Positions 1-6,149 of a DNA stretch of 6,318 nt are shown piece after piece. Origin of the DNA: Syntrophus sp. (in: bacteria) (GTDB lineage Bacteria; Desulfobacterota; Syntrophia; Syntrophales; UBA5619); the NCBI GenBank assembly GCA_013824905.1, contig PNOO01000143.1:1-6318 (forward strand). The letters run 5' to 3'. Every line of letters begins with the position of its first letter. Position 1 is the stretch's first letter. The notes under the pieces were generated by a model. The model did no database searches. It saw only the letters and a list, made by a program, of their open reading frames with translations, and had not been told where the DNA came from. The position numbers and the translations under genes were made by a program.

Positions 1-84
1 AAGACGTTTCCGGGAAGGACCCTCTTGCACATCAACAGGGATCAGCGCGGCAAATACTCTGTATTGGAGGTGGAAAGGTATTGA
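1..84 (+). CDS. C-terminal end of an unidentified protein (5' truncated)
   Basis: An open frame enters from the left edge and runs 27 codons to a TGA at 82-84. The C-terminal residues include LLHINRDQRGKYSVLEVERY. Codon use looks like its neighbours, and the stop lies only 8 bp before the end of the convergent BtrH-like gene, which is typical spacing for a real convergent pair. The fragment is too short to assign to a family. The main alternative is that this is intergenic sequence with a chance open frame. Confidence 0.45.
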   Translation, partial: KTFPGRTLLHINRDQRGKYSVLEVERY

Positions 85-92
85 CACCTGCG

Positions 93-1097
93 TCATAGCT
101 TCATCGAATGGAGAAGGGAATAGACAAGTTTCTCCTGCGCTGCGCACGTTCGCAAAAGCTCCGCGATTTCCCCCACGTCAAAATCTGCCGTTTTGCTTTT
201 ACAAGCCTTCGCGCAGGCCAGGGCGAACCGGCGCCACATATCGCCCGACTCCGTCATCATCTGCGACGCCTCGCCCAATGACGCAGATCCGAGAAGCCTC
301 CCGGCTTCCTGGAGGAAGGCCGCATACATGAACCGGAAGCCGCCCCCTCCTGTGCCTATCTCTTCCTGCATCCTGACGATATGGCCGAGAAAGAGCCGTG
401 TTTGCCTGATCTCTTCGCGGACATCGAGCCTCTCGATCTTTTTTGCCAGATAATGGATGCCTTTGACGCCGATGAAAGGCAAGGGGGCATGAAGCATCAT
501 ATGCACCGTTCGCTTGATGGATTTCCGTATCGCCTCCCTCAAATCCACGGAGGGATTGACCCGGACCGGATAGTACATGAAGCCCTTCGGGGCAAGGGTT
601 CCCTTGGCAAAACGGGCGTTCTGGAGATCCTGCGCCTTGATCCGGGTGACATTTTCAAAAACGGGGTCGCTGACGAGAAACTCTTCCCCTTCTCTTCCGT
701 AGACGATGAGATTGTGCGCGTTGAACTGGAAACGCATCTCCGGCGGGAAATAGGGGAGCCAGTATACCGATGTCTGCAGGCCGACGATTTCACCCGCATC
801 GATGAGGTGGGTCAATTCGGCAAGGGCCTTTCCTTGATCTGAATATCGCTTGGTCTTAAATCCGACACCGAGGTTTTTTACCGCCCCCTTGATGATCGAT
901 CCGGGGAACATGCGGTACGATATGACAGGCATGTTGGTGATCCGGATAAAGGGAATATAGGCGAAGGTGAGACCGCCTGTGATGCCGAACACCATGGGTT
1001 CCGACAGATCGAGACCCTGGCGTCTCAGTAGCGCGGTCACCACACCGCTTTCGCAATGGGCGTATTGCCTGTGTTCCAATGGCTGCAAATCCGCCAT
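93..1097 (-). CDS. BtrH_N / DUF4872 protein, putative papain-like acyltransferase
   Basis: This 334-residue protein has the N-terminal signature of the BtrH_N family (HCESGVV at 14-20, then FGITGGLTFAYIPF at 37-50) and a helical C-terminal half (about 160-330) resembling DUF4872. BtrH of butirosin biosynthesis moves an acyl group from an acyl carrier protein to an aminoglycoside amine. A plausible catalytic triad is Cys15, His128 (in FNAHNLIVYG) and Asp144 (in FLVSDP), laid out as in papain-like enzymes. There is no signal peptide or clear membrane segment, so it is probably cytoplasmic. The start is fixed by a strong GGAGGAG site overlapping the stop of the upstream HTH-like gene, so the two are co-translated. 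Length matches the family. The acceptor and donor are unknown. The family call is firm; the acyltransferase activity is inferred. Confidence 0.85.
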   Translation of the reverse strand: MADLQPLEHRQYAHCESGVVTALLRRQGLDLSEPMVFGITGGLTFAYIPFIRITNMPVISYRMFPGSIIKGAVKNLGVGFKTKRYSDQGKALAELTHLIDAGEIVGLQTSVYWLPYFPPEMRFQFNAHNLIVYGREGEEFLVSDPVFENVTRIKAQDLQNARFAKGTLAPKGFMYYPVRVNPSVDLREAIRKSIKRTVHMMLHAPLPFIGVKGIHYLAKKIERLDVREEIRQTRLFLGHIVRMQEEIGTGGGGFRFMYAAFLQEAGRLLGSASLGEASQMMTESGDMWRRFALACAKACKSKTADFDVGEIAELLRTCAAQEKLVYSLLHSMKL

Positions 1098-1502
1098 TTA
1101 CTCCTCCTTGGGGAAATTCTTTAGGGCATCAACGGAGACCCCGAATATACGGGCATATTCTGTTAATATCTTATCGCCTAGTTTTTTAAAGACGCCGGGT
1201 TTGAAATGCCGCTTGACCTGCCAGCGATAAAGACCCATCACCTGGGCAAGGGTCAGAGGGTCCATCCATTTTTTGTACATGAAGTATTCTATCGGCGAGG
1301 TTTCGTTATTTCTTATGCGTGAGGCGGCCTGCCTGGCCTTTTCCTCGAAGTCATCGATGATCTGGTGAAGGACGATCTCTTCGGCTTCCCAACCGCTCGT
1401 GGTGGCCCGGGTGTAATTGCCCTGATCGTCAACGGCATACAGGGCCTTCTTCACTCCCTGCAGCGTCTTTATCTCATCTTGGGGAACGTCGGATATCTTC
1501 AT
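1098..1502 (-). CDS. Small conserved HTH-like protein, possible local regulator
   Basis: This 134-residue protein starts MKISDVPQDE. Residues 18-45 (KKALYAVDDQGNY... SGWEAEEIV) look like a small beta-hairpin followed by a helix. Residues 68-127 hold a compact helical region (MDPLTLAQVMGLYRWQVKRHF, then LTEYARIFGVSVDAL) that resembles an HTH module, with basic residues in and after the putative recognition helix (R93, K97, R98, H99, K101). I recognise the pattern as a conserved hypothetical family but know no named function. The ATG at 1502 was chosen because a longer frame upstream runs antisense through the radical SAM gene and is not credible. Its ribosome site is weak (GAAGATAAG). Its stop TAA abuts the ATG of the BtrH-like gene. 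It could regulate the divergent operon or act as a partner of the BtrH-like protein. Confidence 0.75.
   Translation of the reverse strand: MKISDVPQDEIKTLQGVKKALYAVDDQGNYTRATTSGWEAEEIVLHQIIDDFEEKARQAASRIRNNETSPIEYFMYKKWMDPLTLAQVMGLYRWQVKRHFKPGVFKKLGDKILTEYARIFGVSVDALKNFPKEE
1101..1107 (-). promoter_or_regulatory. Strong Shine-Dalgarno for the BtrH-like gene, inside the end of the HTH-like gene
   Basis: On the minus strand the sequence reads GGAGGAGTAAATG: the ribosome site, the TAA stop of the upstream gene and the ATG of the downstream gene follow directly. This fixes the start at 1097 and implies translational coupling of the pair. Confidence 0.85.
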
Positions 1503-1521
1503 AGTCTTATCTTCATTATCA

Positions 1522-1550
1522 TTGACACAAGTGCCCATATCTGATAGCAA
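1522..1550 (+). promoter_or_regulatory. Possible sigma70-type promoter for the radical SAM operon
   Basis: A perfect TTGACA lies at 1522-1527 in the divergent intergenic region. With 17-bp spacing the -10 would be TAGCAA (1545-1550), only 3 of 6 matches, so the promoter is weak or needs an activator. Transcription would start near 1557, leaving a leader of about 49 nt that contains the inverted repeat at 1575-1589. Confidence 0.25.
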
Positions 1551-1574
1551 ACTACAGCAATGTCTCTGTAACAT

Positions 1575-1589
1575 AAATACACCGTATTT
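1575..1589. promoter_or_regulatory. Perfect inverted repeat AAATAC-ACC-GTATTT, candidate operator
   Basis: Two 6-bp half-sites with a 3-bp spacer lie in the 103-bp divergent region, 16 bp before the radical SAM start codon. Read toward the minus strand, the repeat falls just downstream of a TTGAAA (1592-1587) that could act as a -35 for the HTH/BtrH pair. The position suits a shared operator, possibly for the HTH-like protein next door. The low GC makes it a poor RNA hairpin, so DNA binding is the better reading. Function is inferred. Confidence 0.4.
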
Positions 1590-1605
1590 CAAGGCCAATC
1601 TCATC

Positions 1606-2910
1606 ATGAAAATTCTTCTGATCAATCCCCCCGATTCCGGAAGGAGCATCCCGGAAGAGGAATATGGAGTCACATCCATCAAACAGATATTCAGGGGAGA
1701 ACCCTTCGGTCTGGAGGTCATTGCCGGGGCCTTGGCAGGACATGATGTGACGATCCTCGATATGAAATGTGAGAAAGAAGATGCCTTATGGCGGTCGGTC
1801 TCGGATTTTCGTCCCCAGGTGATCGGCCTTACTGCCGTCACTTGCGAGGCGAATACGGTGTTGAGATATGCCCGGAAAATCAGGGAAGCGAGTGACTCCG
1901 TCATCGTGGTCGGGGGAAATCACGCCACGTGCGATCCCTCCTATTTCAACCGAAGCGAGATTGACTACATCGTCATCGGTGTCGGAAAGAAGAGCTTCAG
2001 CGAACTGATCAGCCACATTCAAAAGGGGGATCGTGGTGTGGAGATCCCCGGCATTGCAAAAACCTCAGCCGGCTCTTCCTTTTCTTACCTGCCGAGGAAC
2101 TACGGTGTGGATGATCTGATGGATCATTGCCCGCCCCGCTATGACCTTGTGGAGGGGTACAGGGAGCACTACGTTTTGGAAAAACTGGGAATGAAGATGG
2201 GGTTCGTGATGACCGCCTACGGTTGTACTCACGCTTGCTCTTTCTGCACGATACCGGGGACAACGGGAGGGAAATACCTTCTCCACTCGCCGGATTCCGT
2301 CATCAGAGATATCGGTCTTCTGGGCGATGTCCCTTTTATCAGGATGGTGGATGCCAACACGTTCGGCAATCCTGCTGCGTCAAGGGATCTCTGTCGGAAG
2401 ATCAAAAACCTGGGCATCCGGAAGCGGTTTATCGCCGATGTCCGGGCGGACACGGTTGTCCGACACTATGATCTGCTCAAGGAGTGGAAGGAAGCGGGTC
2501 TTCATGCGGTGGTGGTCGGATTTGAGGACATTCAAGACGGAAGGATAGAGGGGTATAACAAGATGTATAAGGCGGATATTATTCCCCGATCCATCGAGCT
2601 TCTCCATGAGTTGAACATGCTCATTGTGGGCGATTTCATCGTTCCTCCCGATTATACCATGCAGGAATTTGCCGATCTGGAACAGTTCATTGTGCGAAAC
2701 GGGATTCAGGTGCCCGTTCTGTCCGTATTGACACCGATTCCTGGGACCCCCCTTTACGAGAGAATGAAGGAGAGGATTGTCATTCGGGATTTGGACTTTT
2801 ACACATTCACCAATGCGGTGGTTCCCACAGCCCTTCCTGAAAAGGCATTTTATGAGACTTTTTCGGAGCTGGTAAAGCGGCTTCATGAAAGAGCCCCACG
2901 GCAGACATAA
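1606..2910 (+). CDS. B12-binding radical SAM protein, HpnR-like (putative C-methyltransferase)
   Basis: This 434-residue protein has an N-terminal cobalamin-binding Rossmann-like domain (about 1-140: MKILLINPP, EPFGLEVIAGAL, VIGLTAVTC, VVGGNHA) followed by a radical SAM barrel (about 195-385). Cys207, Cys211 and Cys214 form the CxxxCxxC motif for the 4Fe-4S cluster. The C-terminal part (IRDLDFYTFTNAVVPTALP, 393-411) resembles the hopanoid C-3 methylase HpnR, as does EPFGLE near the N-terminus. Relatives of this class methylate unactivated carbons using SAM and cobalamin. The DxHxxG cobalamin-ligand motif is not seen; the equivalent stretch reads LDMKCE. A longer frame from TTG at 1522 was rejected because its first 28 residues look non-coding. 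ATG 1606 has only a weak AAGG upstream. It is followed after 10 bp by the ketosynthase gene. The substrate is unknown, and the neighbours are not hopanoid genes. Confidence 0.88.
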   Translation: MKILLINPPDSGRSIPEEEYGVTSIKQIFRGEPFGLEVIAGALAGHDVTILDMKCEKEDALWRSVSDFRPQVIGLTAVTCEANTVLRYARKIREASDSVIVVGGNHATCDPSYFNRSEIDYIVIGVGKKSFSELISHIQKGDRGVEIPGIAKTSAGSSFSYLPRNYGVDDLMDHCPPRYDLVEGYREHYVLEKLGMKMGFVMTAYGCTHACSFCTIPGTTGGKYLLHSPDSVIRDIGLLGDVPFIRMVDANTFGNPAASRDLCRKIKNLGIRKRFIADVRADTVVRHYDLLKEWKEAGLHAVVVGFEDIQDGRIEGYNKMYKADIIPRSIELLHELNMLIVGDFIVPPDYTMQEFADLEQFIVRNGIQVPVLSVLTPIPGTPLYERMKERIVIRDLDFYTFTNAVVPTALPEKAFYETFSELVKRLHERAPRQT

Positions 2911-2914
2911 AGGA
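2909..2914 (+). promoter_or_regulatory. Shine-Dalgarno for the ketosynthase gene
   Basis: AAAGGA overlaps the stop codon of the radical SAM gene and sits 6 bp before the ATG at 2921, supporting that start and co-expression. Confidence 0.7.
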
Positions 2915-2920
2915 TGAGTA

Positions 2921-4063
2921 ATGACTGTTTATATCAATGACATTTCAGCGTTTTTGCCCAATGACCCCGTCGACAACGACCATATGCAGGACATTATCGG
3001 CAGGATCCATAACCTCCCGTCCAGGATCAAAAACAGGGTCCTCGATAACAATAAGATCGAGAAGCGTCACTATGCCCTCGATCCGGAGACGGGTCAGTTG
3101 ACTCACACGAATGCACAGTTGACGGCGGAGGCCGTGAGAAGATTGAAACCTTATACGGGTTATACGATAGATGATATTCAGTGTCTGTGCTGCGGCACGA
3201 CAACACCGGATCTCATTGCTCCCGGACACGGTCTGATGGTCCATGGCGAACTGGCTTCTCCCCCCTGTGAAGTCATTTCCACCGCGGGGATCTGCCTTTG
3301 CGGCATTGCCGCCCTCAAATACGGCTTCATGAATGTGGCCATGGGCTTCAGCGACAATGCCGTTGCGACGGGATCCGAACTGGCATCCTCGCTCATCAGG
3401 TCAAAGTTCTTTGAGCATCTGCAGAGTGAGAGGGATGTGAAGAGGAATCCCATTTTGGCTTTTGAATCGGAATTCCTTCGCTGGATGCTGTCCGACGCCG
3501 CCGGGGCGGTATTCCTATCGTCGAAAAAAAACCCGGATCGCTTATCGCTCAGAGTGGATTGGATCGACCACGTCTCGTATGCCGGTCAGTATGAAGTTTG
3601 CATGTATATGGGAGGTGTAAAACACGAAGATGGTTCGGTTACAGGATGGCGCCAGCTTGACTCTCCCAAGGAAGCTCTCGATCAGAACTATTTTGCCCTG
3701 AAGCAGGATACGGGTATTTTGAACGAGGAAATCATCAAAGTTGCTGTGGATTTAGCCCTTGTGAGGACCATCAAGAAGAGAAACCTGAAGGCCGATGAGG
3801 TGGATTGGTTTCTACCCCACTATTCCTCGGATTTCTTTAGGGAGAAGGTTTCCCAGGCAATGGAGAAAATAGGATTCGCCATTCCTTATGAGAAGTGGTT
3901 TACGAACTTGGCCTATAAGGGGAATACCGGATCGGCCTCCATCTATGTCATTTTGGAGGAACTGTTTCATTCGGGAAAGCTCAAGGAGGGAGACAGGCTT
4001 CTCTGCTTTGTTCCCGAAAGCGGCCGTTTCTCGATGGCTTATATCCTCATGACTGTTGTATAA
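2921..4063 (+). CDS. FabH-like beta-ketoacyl-ACP synthase III
   Basis: This 380-residue protein has the thiolase-fold layout of ketosynthase III enzymes, which condense an acyl thioester with a malonyl-type extender or a second acyl chain. The catalytic triad is readable: a cysteine in STAGICLCGIAALKYG (Cys125 aligns best, Cys127 is the alternative), His300 in FLPHYSSDFF, and Asn335 in KGNTGSASI. Other family marks are CGTTTPDLIAPG (91-102), NAVATGSELAS (146-156), FLRWMLSDAAGAVFL (185-199) and the C-terminal GDRLLCFVPESGRFS (357-371). It is longer than housekeeping FabH (about 317 residues), with extra sequence around 160-185 and 210-270, as in specialised ketosynthases. Cysteines 88, 90 and 91 add an unusual cluster near the active-site region. 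It lies 10 bp after the radical SAM gene and 20 bp before the YCII gene. Acyl substrate and partner carrier protein are not visible. Confidence 0.88.
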   Translation: MTVYINDISAFLPNDPVDNDHMQDIIGRIHNLPSRIKNRVLDNNKIEKRHYALDPETGQLTHTNAQLTAEAVRRLKPYTGYTIDDIQCLCCGTTTPDLIAPGHGLMVHGELASPPCEVISTAGICLCGIAALKYGFMNVAMGFSDNAVATGSELASSLIRSKFFEHLQSERDVKRNPILAFESEFLRWMLSDAAGAVFLSSKKNPDRLSLRVDWIDHVSYAGQYEVCMYMGGVKHEDGSVTGWRQLDSPKEALDQNYFALKQDTGILNEEIIKVAVDLALVRTIKKRNLKADEVDWFLPHYSSDFFREKVSQAMEKIGFAIPYEKWFTNLAYKGNTGSASIYVILEELFHSGKLKEGDRLLCFVPESGRFSMAYILMTVV

Positions 4064-4072
4064 GAGTGAGAA

Positions 4073-4079
4073 AAGGAAG
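4073..4079 (+). promoter_or_regulatory. Shine-Dalgarno that decides the YCII gene start
   Basis: AAGGAAG lies 4 bp before ATG 4084. An in-frame GTG at 4066 would place this site inside the coding region and has no good site of its own, so ATG 4084 is preferred. Confidence 0.65.
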
Positions 4080-4083
4080 ATCC

Positions 4084-4686
4084 ATGTCATTTGCCATTAA
4101 AATCTATGATAAGCCAAATTCAGGGGCGCTGCGGGATATCGGCCGCCAGGCCCATCTGGATTATCTGAGGAAGTTCGAGGCCCAGACGTTATTTGCCGGT
4201 CCGTTTTTGACCGATGACGGTTCAACAGAGCTTGGCAGTCTCCGCATCCTGAATCTTCCCGACCGCACGGCGGCGGAACATAACGTCGCTGAAGAACCCT
4301 ATATCCGCGTAGGAGCCCAGGAAGTTTGGACCATCCACCGCTGGTCACCCTCTGTGCCTTATACTTTCAGGGATTGCCCGCGCAAGGAAGGTCATATCCA
4401 ATTTCTGATCCAGGCCATGGACAAATTGAACCAAGAGGAGTTGCGCAGGACCTTACAAAAGGAACAGCAGGCATACGAGGAAAGTCATCCGGATCTTTAT
4501 ATCACCCGGGGGGTGGTTGTTACGGACAATGGTGATAAAGAGATCGGAAGCCTGATGATCATTGACGTTCCGGATCTGAAAACGGCAAGGGCCTTTTGGG
4601 AAAAGGACCCTTTTAGTCGTAGCGGGTTGTATGAAGGCGTGGAATTCTATCGCTGGCGGTTTGGCCGTGCTTTTGATATCGATTGA
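4084..4686 (+). CDS. Tandem YCII-domain protein
   Basis: This 200-residue protein consists of two YCII-related (YciI) ferredoxin-like domains in tandem, about 1-88 and 105-192. Repeat one carries AHLDYL, AGPFLTDDG and GSLRIL. Repeat two carries QQAYEE, RGVVVTDNG and GSLMII, aligning without gaps at an offset of 104 residues. Single YCII proteins of about 95-100 residues usually pair as dimers, so this gene is an internal duplication that could fold as one pseudo-dimer. The family's His/Asp pair is present in repeat one (His24, Asp44), but repeat two has Gln128 for the histidine while keeping Asp148, so only one site may be active. Characterised relatives are few and include a dehydrochlorinase; the role here is unknown. 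As the third gene of the run it probably acts on the product of the ketosynthase or radical SAM enzyme. Confidence 0.8.
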   Translation: MSFAIKIYDKPNSGALRDIGRQAHLDYLRKFEAQTLFAGPFLTDDGSTELGSLRILNLPDRTAAEHNVAEEPYIRVGAQEVWTIHRWSPSVPYTFRDCPRKEGHIQFLIQAMDKLNQEELRRTLQKEQQAYEESHPDLYITRGVVVTDNGDKEIGSLMIIDVPDLKTARAFWEKDPFSRSGLYEGVEFYRWRFGRAFDID

Positions 4687-4752
4687 AAGGGATGCACAAA
4701 TCCGCACCCATCGGTCCTAAGCCCTATCATTATTTTCCTTGAAGGGAATCGG
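4687..4752 (+). promoter_or_regulatory. Short intergenic region before CheD-HDOD with a weak promoter candidate
   Basis: This 66-bp gap separates the biosynthetic-looking run from the signalling gene. TATCAT at 4725-4730 matches five of six -10 positions, but the best -35 (TCCGCA, 18-bp spacing) is poor. AAGGG at 4742-4746 is a good ribosome site for ATG 4753. No convincing terminator hairpin is seen, so read-through from upstream remains possible. Confidence 0.25.
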
Positions 4753-6111
4753 ATGGCAGCAACTCAACGGTATCAAGTGCCTACGGGTACATTCATCATT
4801 TGCGAGCATGAGCCATTGCTGTTGCAGGCCTATCTGGGGACCTGCGTGGGGCTGGCTCTATACTGCAAAACCACAGGGATCGGCGGTATGATTCATCTGC
4901 TGTTACCGGAACCCGTCTCACACACTTCCTTCAACCCGCCGGAAAAATACGCTTCAACCGGGGTCCCTCTTTTCATTGAATCCTTGCTGGCCAAAGGCGC
5001 CCAAAGAGAAACCTTGGTCGCCAGTCTGGCCGGCGGCGCTTTGGTGGGACCGATCAGTGAGCAGGATCTTGGTCTGGATATCGGGGGACGAACGGCGGAT
5101 ACCGTCCGCGCCATATTGACCGCCAAGGGTATCGAATTGGTCCAATCCGAAACCGGCGGCTTTTTCACCTGTTGCCTTAGTCTGAACACGGCTACCGGCA
5201 AATGCACCATCGAACCGGCCGGTCATCATAATGTAATGGAACAGGTGAATATTAAAACTCCAAGTGCAGGGGATATCAAATCGGCCGTGGATCATATGCA
5301 ACCCGTACCTCAGGTCGCCTTGAAATGCATGCGCCTGATCAATCAGGGGAAGTATGCGATTGAGCAACTCGCCGAAGAGGTCAGCAAGGATCAGGTGATT
5401 ACCGCCCGAATGCTCGGCTTGGCCAATTCAGCCATGTTCGCCAAAAGAAGTCCTGTTGAATCCCTGGAGCATGCCTTGATCTATTTGGGTCAGGATCAAC
5501 TGGTGAAACTGATCCTTACGGCAGCGGTTCAAAGCTATTTCGATCAGTCGACTATGGGCTACTCTTTATGCAAGGGCGGGCTCTATCATCACGCAGTGGG
5601 CTGTGCGCAGGTGGCGGAAGCCCTGGCCGCCAAAACCCGAAAAGTGGACCGCCGTATTGCCTATACGGCCGGTCTGCTTCACGATATCGGCAAAGTGGTC
5701 CTGGACCAATATGTGGCGCCGGCCTATCCTCTATTCTACCGGCAGGCCATGGAAAAAAATGAAAACGTCATCGCCACCGAAAAGCGCCTGCTGGGCATAG
5801 ACCATACGGAAGTCGGCCACCTGCTGGCCAAGCAATGGTTGTTCCCTGAATCTCTGGTTCACGTGATCCGCCACCATCACCAGCCGGGCAAAAAGAGCGA
5901 ACATAAACCCCTGGCCGTCATCGTCTATATGGCCGACCTGTTGCTGTCGAGATTTCATATTGGATTTGAACTGGAACGGTTGGACACCCGTGCGCTGTCG
6001 GATCTATTGGGCTATATCGATCTGACCGTCGATCATTTCGGCGATTTGGTGGACCTGATTCCCGACACCGTATTTCGGTCCATCGCAGAGACTCCATCAG
6101 CCGAGTTTTGA
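4753..6111 (+). CDS. CheD-HDOD fusion protein (putative chemotaxis/signalling)
   Basis: This 452-residue protein joins two signalling modules. Residues about 8-155 form a CheD-type domain, the family that deamidates chemoreceptor glutamines. YLGTCVGLALY holds the catalytic cysteine (Cys31) and GGMIHLLLP the histidine (His48), 17 residues apart as in characterised CheD, followed by DIGGRTADTVRAIL and the closing GG...TGK region. Residues about 168-400 form an HDOD domain, starting TPSAGDIKSAVDHMQPVPQ, with AEEVSKDQVITARMLGLANS, then an HD core: YHH (278-280), GLLHDIGK (307-314), GIDHTEVGH (348-356), HHHQP (374-378) and MADLL (393-397). No signal peptide or membrane segment is seen, so it is cytoplasmic. 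The start has a good AAGGG site. Its promoter is unclear and it may be independent of the upstream operon. The domain calls are firm; the partners and output are not known. Confidence 0.88.
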   Translation: MAATQRYQVPTGTFIICEHEPLLLQAYLGTCVGLALYCKTTGIGGMIHLLLPEPVSHTSFNPPEKYASTGVPLFIESLLAKGAQRETLVASLAGGALVGPISEQDLGLDIGGRTADTVRAILTAKGIELVQSETGGFFTCCLSLNTATGKCTIEPAGHHNVMEQVNIKTPSAGDIKSAVDHMQPVPQVALKCMRLINQGKYAIEQLAEEVSKDQVITARMLGLANSAMFAKRSPVESLEHALIYLGQDQLVKLILTAAVQSYFDQSTMGYSLCKGGLYHHAVGCAQVAEALAAKTRKVDRRIAYTAGLLHDIGKVVLDQYVAPAYPLFYRQAMEKNENVIATEKRLLGIDHTEVGHLLAKQWLFPESLVHVIRHHHQPGKKSEHKPLAVIVYMADLLLSRFHIGFELERLDTRALSDLLGYIDLTVDHFGDLVDLIPDTVFRSIAETPSAEF

Positions 6112-6149
6112 GAAAGACTGGGCGCTGACAACATCATGAACGGTCCGCA

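Noticed and set aside
381..842. 153-codon plus-strand open frame opposite the BtrH-like gene
   Set aside because: It is antisense to a recognised domain protein, without a credible ribosome site or recognisable motif.
1143..1160. Inverted repeat GAATAT-N6-ATATTC
   Set aside because: It lies within the HTH-like coding sequence where it encodes EYARIF; the symmetry is explained by codons and is far from any start.
1522..1550. Sigma54-type -24/-12 promoter on the minus strand (TGGGCAC)
   Set aside because: The GG and GC elements are not at the required spacing.
1522..1605. Upstream TTG start for the radical SAM gene
   Set aside because: It adds 28 residues without domain similarity, uses a TTG inside a TTGACA promoter-like box, and lacks a ribosome site. 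The cobalamin domain begins naturally at MKILLINPP.
1503..1904. N-terminal extension of the HTH-like gene on the minus strand
   Set aside because: The extension runs antisense through the divergent promoter and the start of the radical SAM gene; its translation shows no family pattern, whereas MKISD at 1502 opens the conserved part.
2380..2886. 168-codon minus-strand open frame inside the radical SAM gene
   Set aside because: It is antisense to a well-supported gene and its translation resembles no family; it is a reading-frame shadow.
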